This document shows, piece after piece, positions 1 to 5,396 of a DNA stretch of 5,396 nt (the first letter of the stretch is position 1; every line of letters begins with the position of its first letter). A program made the position numbers and the translations under genes. Location of the stretch: assembly GCA_002714125.1 (NCBI GenBank), contig PAWP01000036.1:42309-47704 (forward strand). The letters run 5' to 3'. Origin of the DNA: Gammaproteobacteria bacterium (GTDB taxonomy: Bacteria > Pseudomonadota > Gammaproteobacteria > Pseudomonadales > Azotimanducaceae_A). A model generated the notes under the pieces. That model was not told the DNA's origin. It worked only from the letters and a program-made list of their open reading frames with translations, and did not search any database.

Positions 1-332
1 ATAGCTGGCGGCGCATGGCCAGAGTGACTGCGAGGCAAGAGTATTACGACGGGCGGCGGCGCACTTCAAGCAGGTCGCCGGTGTCGGCGATTCAGCAAAA
101 GTCCGTTCCTGGATATTGCGAGTCGAGCTGGCGGGTGGAAGCACGCTATGGCTGCCTGGGATATTGAGGCGGGCGCAGAGACCGCGCTGGTCCTTGACGG
201 TGGGTCGGGTACGGGAGCCGAGCTCGCCACGGACATGTTGGTGGTACATAAACATGGCAGCGCTTCCAGCTAGACGCAGGGGCTTCTGAATCGCCTGTAG
301 CTCCAGTCGGGGTTATTTCGCCGAGTCATCGC

Positions 333-352
333 AACCGGTTTTGGCATGCCAA
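333..352. repeat. two abutting perfect palindromes
   Basis: The 8-base palindrome AACCGGTT (333-340) directly abuts the 12-base palindrome TTGGCATGCCAA (341-352). Both are perfect. They lie in the gene-poor stretch beyond hisC. No T-run follows on either strand, so a terminator is not indicated. A protein-binding site or chance in GC-rich DNA are both possible. Confidence 0.4.
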
Positions 353-397
353 TCCCGACGCTGTCGCTCGTTTCAGACGCCGTGGAGTGCTGATGCC

Positions 398-443
398 GGC
401 AACGCCAATCTTGGGCACAGTGCGGGCCCGCATGGGCGTTGCC
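398..443. repeat. nested inverted repeat beyond hisC
   Basis: The perfect 9-base arms GGCAACGCC (398-406) and GGCGTTGCC (435-443) enclose a separate perfect 12-base palindrome, TGCGGGCCCGCA (421-432). As RNA from either strand this could form a stem with a second hairpin inside it. It lies about 65-110 bases past the hisC stop codon, so it could sit in the 3' untranslated part of the dgkA-greB-hisC transcript and protect its end. It lacks the T-run of an intrinsic terminator. It resembles REP-type elements only in being a GC-rich dyad; a family assignment would need other copies in the genome. Confidence 0.5.
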
Positions 444-507
444 CTGCTGGTTTCGGAAACGGCATGAGTCACGGCCGGTTGACTGTGGCGACGACCGCCG
501 AACTACA

Positions 508-1605
508 TCAGCTGGTCGGTTCCGTTTCGTTGCGAAACAGACGATTGAGTGCCGCAGTCAGCTGTGCGTTCTCTTCAGGCGTCCCGATTGTTATGCGCAG
601 TTTGTCCAACATGCCGGGGCTGTCGAAGTACCGTACAAGGATGTGCGCCGCTTTCAGGTACTCGTAGACGTCGCTTGCGCTTGGCCCGTCTGGTGGCAGC
701 TGGGTCAGTAGGAAATTCGTCTCGCTAGGCCAAACGAAGAAACCCAACTCTTCCAGTTGTGCTGCGAGCCTGGTCCGTTCGCTGCGAACGCGTTTCCAGG
801 TGGATTGGGCATAGGCCTGGTCGCTCAGGGCGGCCTGGGCGATGATCTGGCTGATGGCGTCGAGGTTATAGCTGTCCCGGGTTTTGCGGAGCATCGGTTG
901 AATGACCGATGCGTGCCCCAGCCCATAGCCGAGTCGCAGTCCGGCCAGCGAGTAGCCTTTTGACAATGTGCGCAGGATCACCACGTTGTTCAAATCGCCC
1001 AGAATGGGGAGTGCGTCATACCCGGATGCCGGGTCGACGAAGTCCACATAGGCCTCGTCGATCAGGACGAGGCCTTCGCAGGCAGCGGCCAAATCGTGAA
1101 GTTCATCTGCGCCGAACAGGCGACCGGATGGTGCGTGTGGATTCACAATGAGGTTCAGCGCGCAGCCTTGTGCATTGAAGGTTCGGGCAAGCTCCTCGGG
1201 AAGTGCGTAGTCTCGATCCAGAGCTACTTCGCAAAGCGGGGAATCGTGTATCTCCGCGAGGACGCTGTAGAGTGAGTAAGAGGGCAGTGTGGTGCCAATG
1301 GCCTGCCCCGGCTCAACAAACGTCGTGATTAACAGACGCAGGAGTTCATCACCGCCGCGGGTTGCAATGACCTGGTCGGTGTCCAGACCGTGTAGGTCCG
1401 CGATCTGGGCCCGAAGCCCTGCTGCTGTTGCCGGTGGGTAGCGGCGCAGCGCGGCAACATCAAACTGCCCAAGGGCCGTCTGAACGCACATCGCGGGCGG
1501 CCACGGATTCTCGTTGGTGTTCAGTTTGATCGTCCGTGGGTCTTCCGACTGTTCGCCGGAGACGTAGCCGGCCATCGCGCGGATATTAGGTCTCTCAAAG
1601 CTCAT
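508..1605 (-). CDS. hisC: histidinol-phosphate aminotransferase
   Basis: Cytoplasmic PLP-dependent enzyme that interconverts imidazole-acetol phosphate plus glutamate and histidinol phosphate plus 2-oxoglutarate in histidine synthesis. The 365-residue product fits the family length (about 350-370). The class-II aminotransferase signature TLSKGYSLAG contains the PLP lysine K216, followed by phosphate-binding R224. Other expected residues are Y56 (in RYP), N155, D183 and Y186 (in DEAYVDF) and C-terminal R337 (in LRITIG). The E. coli counterparts as I recall them are Y55, N157, D184, Y187, K214, R222 and R335. The usual NPNNPTG loop reads NPHAPSG. Start choice: ATG at 1605 aligns with the usual N-terminus; an in-frame GTG at 1623 would add six residues. 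Neither has a clear Shine-Dalgarno sequence. The greB stop lies 24 bases upstream (6 with the GTG), suggesting translational coupling. A paralogous PLP aminotransferase with another substrate, such as a CobD-like enzyme, cannot be fully excluded. Confidence 0.9.
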   Translation of the reverse strand: MSFERPNIRAMAGYVSGEQSEDPRTIKLNTNENPWPPAMCVQTALGQFDVAALRRYPPATAAGLRAQIADLHGLDTDQVIATRGGDELLRLLITTFVEPGQAIGTTLPSYSLYSVLAEIHDSPLCEVALDRDYALPEELARTFNAQGCALNLIVNPHAPSGRLFGADELHDLAAACEGLVLIDEAYVDFVDPASGYDALPILGDLNNVVILRTLSKGYSLAGLRLGYGLGHASVIQPMLRKTRDSYNLDAISQIIAQAALSDQAYAQSTWKRVRSERTRLAAQLEELGFFVWPSETNFLLTQLPPDGPSASDVYEYLKAAHILVRYFDSPGMLDKLRITIGTPEENAQLTAALNRLFRNETEPTS

Positions 1606-1629
1606 AGTGTGGACGAAGGGCACATGGGT

Positions 1630-2124
1630 TCAGCTTGCTGTTGCGGTTGGTGGGTCGTAGCTGACCGCCTCGATGAACATCGTGGTGGCGCCGCCGGGGC
1701 GGTCGAGCACCGCTTCATCGCCGAGCCGTCTGCCAAGCAACTGCCGCGCAACAGGTGAGTTGATCGAAATCCAGTTGCGTTTTGGGTCAAATTCGTCGAT
1801 GCCAACGATCCGAAGTTCGAGGGTATCTCCGGCTGTATCTTCTAGTTTGACCCAGGCACCGAAGTAAATGCGTTCGAGGTCATCCGGCTTGCGGTCCACT
1901 ACCTCTAGCTTGTCGAGGGTCTTGGAGAGATACCGAATGCGCTTGTCGAGTTCACGCAGTTGCTTTTTGCCGTAGGTGTAGTCCGCGTTTTCGGAGCGAT
2001 CACCAAGTGCTGCAGCCGCCGATACCCGAGCTGTGATCTCCGGTCGCTGCGTCTTCCAGATGTGGTTGAGTTCCTCGCGTAAGCGCCGCGCCCCCTCCGG
2101 GGTGATATAGACGCGTTCACTCAT
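1630..2124 (-). CDS. greB: transcription elongation factor GreB
   Basis: GreB inserts its coiled coil into the secondary channel of backtracked RNA polymerase and stimulates cleavage of the extruded RNA 3' end, so that stalled complexes resume. The 164-residue product is close to the E. coli length of 158. Residues 1-75 form the N-terminal coiled coil. Its tip, in GDRSENADY, carries acidic D42 and E45, equivalent to E. coli D41 and E44, which help position the catalytic metal. Residues 80-158 are the FKBP-like domain that docks on polymerase. GreB rather than GreA is supported by the YITPEG start, the RPE segment and the YGKKQLRELDKRIRYL stretch. The ATG at 2124 is the first residue of the family pattern and has a good ribosome-binding site. 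The gene lies 30 bases after dgkA and just before hisC, probably on the same message. The last six or so residues (PPTATAS) are an unconserved tail. Confidence 0.95.
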   Translation of the reverse strand: MSERVYITPEGARRLREELNHIWKTQRPEITARVSAAAALGDRSENADYTYGKKQLRELDKRIRYLSKTLDKLEVVDRKPDDLERIYFGAWVKLEDTAGDTLELRIVGIDEFDPKRNWISINSPVARQLLGRRLGDEAVLDRPGGATTMFIEAVSYDPPTATAS

Positions 2125-2132
2125 CGGACAGA

Positions 2133-2137
2133 CCTTC
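2133..2137 (-). promoter_or_regulatory. greB ribosome-binding site
   Basis: GAAGG on the minus strand ends 8 bases before the greB ATG at 2124. It is the clearest Shine-Dalgarno sequence in the three-gene minus-strand unit and fixes the greB start. It lies in the 30-base gap after dgkA, so greB can be translated independently of dgkA. Confidence 0.7.
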
Positions 2138-2154
2138 GCGGAAGTAATACGCTG

Positions 2155-2541
2155 TCATGTGAAACGCTCGTAGGCAACTGCTGCCCAGATTAGCCCGCAG
2201 ACAACCAAGACCAGGAATACTGACGCGGAGCCAAGATCCTTGGCCCGCTCGGCTAGGTCGTGGTGTTCCATGCTGGTGTGATCGACTGCCGCTTCGATAC
2301 TGCTATTCAACAGTTCCACCACCATCACCATTAGATACGCGGCAATCAGCAGGGCAATCTGGGAAGGGCCCTCGCCGAGCCACCATGCGCCGGGAATGGC
2401 GATCAGCAGTCCAGTCGTCTCTTGCCGAAACGCAGCTTCATGGCGGAACGCGGCGCGAAAGCCATGTAGGGAGAATCTCGTAGCGTTCACGAAGTGCCTG
2501 AGGCCGGAGTTCGAACTCTTGTCGAAAACGGGAGTTGTCAT
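2155..2541 (-). CDS. dgkA: diacylglycerol kinase, membrane type
   Basis: Small inner-membrane kinase, a homotrimer in E. coli, that phosphorylates diacylglycerol with ATP to phosphatidic acid and so recycles the lipid left by membrane-derived oligosaccharide and lipopolysaccharide modification. The product is 128 residues (E. coli 122). Key residues match E. coli with a constant offset of 7: E35 and E41 in EAAFRQE, catalytic E76, N79, E83 and D87 in ELLNSSIEAAVD, and K101 and D102 in AKDLGSA. Three membrane helices lie near residues 43-58, 60-78 and 104-124, after an amphipathic N-terminus. The frame is open upstream to a GTG at 2652, but the extra 37 residues are unlike the family and would cover the clpB promoter, so I chose the ATG at 2541. 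The ribosome-binding site is poor (GAGG about 15 bases upstream). It is the first gene of the minus-strand unit. Confidence 0.93.
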   Translation of the reverse strand: MTTPVFDKSSNSGLRHFVNATRFSLHGFRAAFRHEAAFRQETTGLLIAIPGAWWLGEGPSQIALLIAAYLMVMVVELLNSSIEAAVDHTSMEHHDLAERAKDLGSASVFLVLVVCGLIWAAVAYERFT

Positions 2542-2626
2542 TGCCAGGTGGGTGTACCTCAAGCAGTGCACGCTGCCAGAGAAGTGTTGACAGCGCAAGA
2601 GCTGTTGGCTGCAGGCAGCGCCGGTT

Positions 2627-2654
2627 CTTGAATCACCCGGTCCTGGCCCCACTA
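2627..2654 (+). promoter_or_regulatory. sigma-32 heat-shock promoter of clpB
   Basis: CTTGAAT (2627-2633), a 13-base spacer, then CCCCACTA (2647-2654). The sigma-32 (RpoH) consensus is roughly CTTGAAA, 13-14 bases, CCCCATNT, so only a few bases differ and the spacing is correct. Transcription would begin near 2660, giving an untranslated leader of about 28 bases before the clpB ATG at 2688. E. coli clpB is likewise driven by sigma-32. The match is seen in the sequence; use of the promoter in vivo is inferred. Confidence 0.85.
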
Positions 2655-2658
2655 TAGT
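2653..2658 (+). promoter_or_regulatory. possible sigma-70 -10 element near clpB
   Basis: TATAGT is one base from the TATAAT consensus and overlaps the end of the sigma-32 -10 box. The best -35 is TTGAAT (2628-2633), but the spacer is 19 bases, longer than preferred. It might give basal clpB expression. The 8 bases 2651-2658 (ACTATAGT) are a palindrome, so the same element also reads toward dgkA, where no good -35 is seen. Confidence 0.25.
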
Positions 2659-2687
2659 TCTATCACCATTCTCCTGAGACAGTGCAC

Positions 2688-5258
2688 ATGCAGATGGATC
2701 GTCTCACAAGCAGGCTGCAGACCACCCTGACAGAAGCTCAGTCGCTCGCGGTTGGCAGGGGTCACAACTACTTGACCCCCGTACACATGCTCAGCGTGCT
2801 GACTAACGGGCAGGACGCCACCACCCATGCTCTGGTTCTGGCGTGCGGTGCTGATCTGCAGGCGTTGGCGGGCGGAGCTCGACACCTGGTCGACGAACTT
2901 GCCGTAGTGCGAGACCATAACGGCGATCTGGGAATGGCTCCCGAACTGCTGCGTATGCTAAATCTGGCTGACAAGTTCGCCCAGCAGAGGAATGACAAGT
3001 ACATTTCTACGGAACTAGCGCTACTGGCGATGACCGGCGACGACGGCCGCGTCGGTAAACTCATGCGACAGGTGGGTCTGACTACGGAGGCCCTGGCCCG
3101 GGCTATCGACGAGCAGAGGGGAGGCGAGTCTGTGAGCGATACCAATGCCGAGGACAGTCGTGAGGCGTTGTCCAGGTACACCGTCGATCTGACCGAACAC
3201 GCCGAGCAGCAGAGGCTGGATCCGGTCATCGGTCGCGATGATGAGATTCGCCGTACGATTCAGGTCCTGCAGCGCCGAACGAAGAATAATCCCGTGCTGA
3301 TTGGCGAACCAGGGGTTGGAAAGACCGCGATAATTGATGGCCTTGCGCAACGTATAGTTAATGGCGAGGTGCCTGATGGTCTACGCAACAAGCGCATCCT
3401 GGCACTGGATATGGGAGCACTCATTGCGGGTTCGAAATTCCGTGGTGAATTCGAAGAGCGCCTGAAAGATGTCCTGAACGAAATCTCGAAGCAGAATGGC
3501 AACGTCATTTTGTTCATCGATGAAATCCACACCATGGTTGGCGCAGGCAAGGCTGAAGGCGCACTGGACGCCGGCAATATGCTGAAACCCGCCTTGGCTC
3601 GTGGAGAACTGCACTGCGTGGGCGCGACAACCCTGGATGAGTATCGCGAATATCTGGAAAAGGACGCTGCGCTCGAGCGCCGGTTTCAGAAAGTGCTGGT
3701 GCTAGAGCCGGAGGTAGATCACACCATTGCGATCCTTCGTGGACTCAAGGAACGTTACGAGATCCATCATGGTGTTGATATCACTGACCCCGCGATCATT
3801 GCTGCAGCGCGCCTTTCGCATCGGTACATCGCTGACCGGCAGTTACCGGATAAGGCCATCGACCTCGTAGATGAAGCGGCGAGCCTAATCCGCATGGAAA
3901 TGGACTCTAAGCCGGAGGAAATGGATCGACTTGAGCGACGGCTGATCCAGTTGAAGATCGAGCGCGAGGCGCTCAGAAACGAGAACGATGAAGCATCCTT
4001 GGCGCGCCTCATCATGCTCGAAGAGTCCATCGCGACTGGCGAGCGTGAGTTTGCAGATCTGGATGAGATCTTGAGTGCAGAGAAGGCCACTCTGCAAGGC
4101 TCACAGCACCTCAAGGAGCAGATAGACGCACTTCGCCAGGAACTTGAGGCGCAACGCCGGGCAGGGGACCTGAGCCGACTCTCCGAGATTCAATATGGCG
4201 AACTGCCTGCTTTGGAGAAACAATTGGAGGTAGAAGCCACGACTGACAAAGCGGGCATGCGGCTGTTGCGTAACCGCGTTACGGAAGAAGAGATAGCTGA
4301 GGTAGTCTCGCGCTGGACCGGAATTCCTATCGCGCGAATGATGGAAAGTGAGAAGGAGAAACTCCTTGCACTCGAAGCAGAACTGCATAAGCAGGTGATC
4401 GGTCAGGACGAAGCGGTGGCCGCGGTGGCGAATGCGGTGCGTCGCTCGCGGGCAGGAATCAGCGATCCTGACCGGCCTAACGGCTCATTCATGTTCCTGG
4501 GTCCAACGGGTGTCGGTAAGACCGAACTCTGTAAGGCTCTGGCACGATTCATGTTTGATACCGAGGATGCCCTGATCCGCATCGACATGTCTGAATACAT
4601 GGAAAAACACTCGGTTGCGCGTCTTATTGGCGCCCCACCAGGCTATGTGGGTTACGAGCATGGTGGATTTCTTACTGAAGCGGTACGGCGCAGGCCCTAT
4701 TCGGTAGTGCTCCTGGATGAGATAGAAAAGGCGCACGCCGATGTGTTCAACATCCTCTTGCAGGTGCTGGATGACGGGCGCCTGACTGACGCTCATGGCC
4801 GCACGGTCGATTTCAGAAACACAGTCTTCGTCATGACTTCGAATCTGGGCTCCAATCTGATCCAGACGATGGGCATCGCAGACGAATATGCTGCGATGAA
4901 GGACGCTGTGATGGGCATCGTGGAGCAGCATTTTAGACCGGAGTTCATCAACCGGGTGGACAATGTGGTGGTATTCCACCCATTGGATCGCGCTCAGATC
5001 GTTGCCATCGCGCGGCTGCATCTTGCTTCGCTTGCGCAAAGATTGGCGGACAACGGTGTATCCCTTACCGTGTCGGACGATGCCCTTGACCTGCTGGTGG
5101 AGCGAGGTTTCGATCCTTCGTACGGAGCCCGGCCTTTGAAGCGCGCGGTCGTTACGTGGCTTGAAAACCCGCTTGCTGAGGCGCTTTTGGCGGGGAGTGT
5201 GGGGGTAGGCCAACCCATCATGGTGCGGCGCGTTGGCGATGGATTGAGTTTTGCCTGA
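2688..5258 (+). CDS. clpB: ClpB protein disaggregase (Hsp100 AAA+ ATPase)
   Basis: Hexameric cytoplasmic ATPase that threads aggregated proteins through its central pore for refolding, together with DnaK, DnaJ and GrpE. The 856-residue product (E. coli 857) aligns so that landmarks keep their E. coli numbers. The N domain (about 1-145) has T7, D103 and E109. NBD1 has Walker A GEPGVGKT with K212, Walker B with E279, and arginine fingers R331 and R332. The coiled-coil M domain (about 408-522), which contacts DnaK, has Y503. NBD2 has Walker A GPTGVGKT with K611, Walker B E678, pore-loop Y653 in GYVG, arginine finger R756 and sensor-2 R815 in GAR. The C-terminal small domain runs from about 763. 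No ClpP-binding IGF/IGL-type loop was seen, as expected for ClpB. Residue 251 in pore loop 1 is Phe where E. coli has Tyr. ATG 2688 matches the family N-terminus (MQMDRLT); a GTG at 2682 would add two residues. A weak TGAGA lies 8 bases upstream of the ATG. Confidence 0.98.
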   Translation: MQMDRLTSRLQTTLTEAQSLAVGRGHNYLTPVHMLSVLTNGQDATTHALVLACGADLQALAGGARHLVDELAVVRDHNGDLGMAPELLRMLNLADKFAQQRNDKYISTELALLAMTGDDGRVGKLMRQVGLTTEALARAIDEQRGGESVSDTNAEDSREALSRYTVDLTEHAEQQRLDPVIGRDDEIRRTIQVLQRRTKNNPVLIGEPGVGKTAIIDGLAQRIVNGEVPDGLRNKRILALDMGALIAGSKFRGEFEERLKDVLNEISKQNGNVILFIDEIHTMVGAGKAEGALDAGNMLKPALARGELHCVGATTLDEYREYLEKDAALERRFQKVLVLEPEVDHTIAILRGLKERYEIHHGVDITDPAIIAAARLSHRYIADRQLPDKAIDLVDEAASLIRMEMDSKPEEMDRLERRLIQLKIEREALRNENDEASLARLIMLEESIATGEREFADLDEILSAEKATLQGSQHLKEQIDALRQELEAQRRAGDLSRLSEIQYGELPALEKQLEVEATTDKAGMRLLRNRVTEEEIAEVVSRWTGIPIARMMESEKEKLLALEAELHKQVIGQDEAVAAVANAVRRSRAGISDPDRPNGSFMFLGPTGVGKTELCKALARFMFDTEDALIRIDMSEYMEKHSVARLIGAPPGYVGYEHGGFLTEAVRRRPYSVVLLDEIEKAHADVFNILLQVLDDGRLTDAHGRTVDFRNTVFVMTSNLGSNLIQTMGIADEYAAMKDAVMGIVEQHFRPEFINRVDNVVVFHPLDRAQIVAIARLHLASLAQRLADNGVSLTVSDDALDLLVERGFDPSYGARPLKRAVVTWLENPLAEALLAGSVGVGQPIMVRRVGDGLSFA
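3117..3134 (+). promoter_or_regulatory. internal ribosome-binding site and GTG start for short ClpB
   Basis: AGGGGAGG (3117-3124) is followed after 7 bases by the in-frame GTG (3132-3134) that encodes Val149 of ClpB. E. coli clpB uses a GTG at the same residue to make a shorter isoform lacking the N domain. The Shine-Dalgarno match is stronger than the one at the main start. The predicted product is 708 residues with both ATPase domains and the M domain intact, and it would assemble in mixed hexamers with the full-length protein. Confidence 0.75.
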
Positions 5259-5284
5259 CGTGGGTGCGAAGTACTGTACAAATG

Positions 5285-5324
5285 TTCAGTTCTATGGATA
5301 CTGAATGTATATACAAGATTCAGT
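5285..5324. repeat. three alternating 6-7 base inverted repeats after clpB
   Basis: TTCAGT (5285-5290), ACTGAAT (5300-5306) and ATTCAGT (5318-5324) are successive inverted copies. The middle copy can pair with either neighbour, so the two hairpins are mutually exclusive. The last pair encloses the 10-base palindrome TGTATATACA (5306-5315, sharing one base with the middle copy). The stretch is AT-rich compared with clpB. It begins 26 bases after the clpB stop codon. Possible roles are a binding site for a dimeric regulator or an RNA fold at the message end; neither is proven. Confidence 0.5.
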
Positions 5325-5338
5325 GCGGAAGCACTTTT
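5322..5338 (+). terminator. weak candidate intrinsic terminator of clpB
   Basis: AGTGC (5322-5326) and GCACT (5331-5335) form a 5-base-pair stem closed by the GNRA-type loop GGAA. The downstream run is TTTT (5335-5338), with its first T in the stem, followed by GGG. The position, about 65 bases after the clpB stop, suits a terminator. The short stem and T-run make it weak. Its left arm overlaps the ATTCAGT repeat at 5318-5324, so the two hairpins would compete. Confidence 0.4.
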
Positions 5339-5368
5339 GGGCCGATGAGGCGTCCAGGATGAAGAGTG

Positions 5369-5396
5369 ATGATTCCAGACAATGAAGTAGACACGA
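5369..5396 (+). CDS. possible start of a downstream gene, cut by window end
   Basis: An ATG at 5369 opens a frame (MIPDNEVDT) that continues to the window edge. AGGAT (5356-5360) lies 8 bases upstream as a fair Shine-Dalgarno sequence. Two other ATGs nearby, at 5346 and 5359, run into stops within a few codons. Nine codons are too few to judge coding or to name a product, so this is a tentative start only. Confidence 0.2.

Larger units (their letters stand above)
1..507. other. unassigned region downstream of hisC
   Basis: No gene here can be supported. Several frames are open: plus frame 28-273 (with an ATG at 148), plus frame 5-288 without an early start codon, and minus frame 255 to the window edge. 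They overlap one another, none has a clear Shine-Dalgarno sequence, and their translations are rich in Arg, Pro, Ser, Ala and Cys with no motif I recognise. I see no tRNA, no rRNA and no transposase signature. Beyond the end of hisC there is no GC-rich hairpin followed by a T-run on the minus strand, so the terminator of that unit is either Rho-dependent or outside view. The stretch does contain palindromes, listed separately. It may be intergenic DNA, a decayed gene or the end of a gene outside the window; the sequence does not decide. Confidence 0.5.

Overview
The window looks like ordinary chromosome from a gammaproteobacterium of moderately high GC content. ClpB follows the E. coli protein residue for residue at every landmark checked. 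GreB (rather than only GreA) and a compact integral-membrane DgkA also fit a proteobacterial, most likely gammaproteobacterial, host. I cannot name the genus; an environmental or marine lineage is only a guess.

Layout. Positions 1-507 hold no gene I can support. They contain short open frames on both strands and several palindromes, including a nested inverted repeat at 398-443. Positions 508-2541 hold three tightly packed genes read on the minus strand in the order dgkA (diacylglycerol kinase), greB (transcript-cleavage factor) and hisC (histidinol-phosphate aminotransferase). Gaps are 30 bases between dgkA and greB and 6-24 bases between greB and hisC, so they look like one transcription unit. 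A short divergent region (2542-2687) separates dgkA from clpB, which reads on the plus strand from 2688 to 5258. The last 138 bases carry overlapping small inverted repeats, a weak candidate terminator and possibly the first codons of a next gene.

How the parts work together. clpB is the best-understood unit. A near-consensus heat-shock (sigma-32) promoter lies just upstream, and a strong internal ribosome-binding site precedes a GTG codon at the place where E. coli ClpB starts its short isoform. This predicts a heat-inducible disaggregase made in two lengths that works with DnaK. The divergent unit mixes envelope lipid recycling (DgkA), rescue of stalled RNA polymerase (GreB) and amino-acid synthesis (HisC). 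These share no pathway, and hisC stands apart from any other visible his gene.

I found no convincing new biological system. The points most worth checking are the clpB regulatory signals, the Phe in the first ClpB pore loop, and the unexplained dyad structures at both ends of the window.
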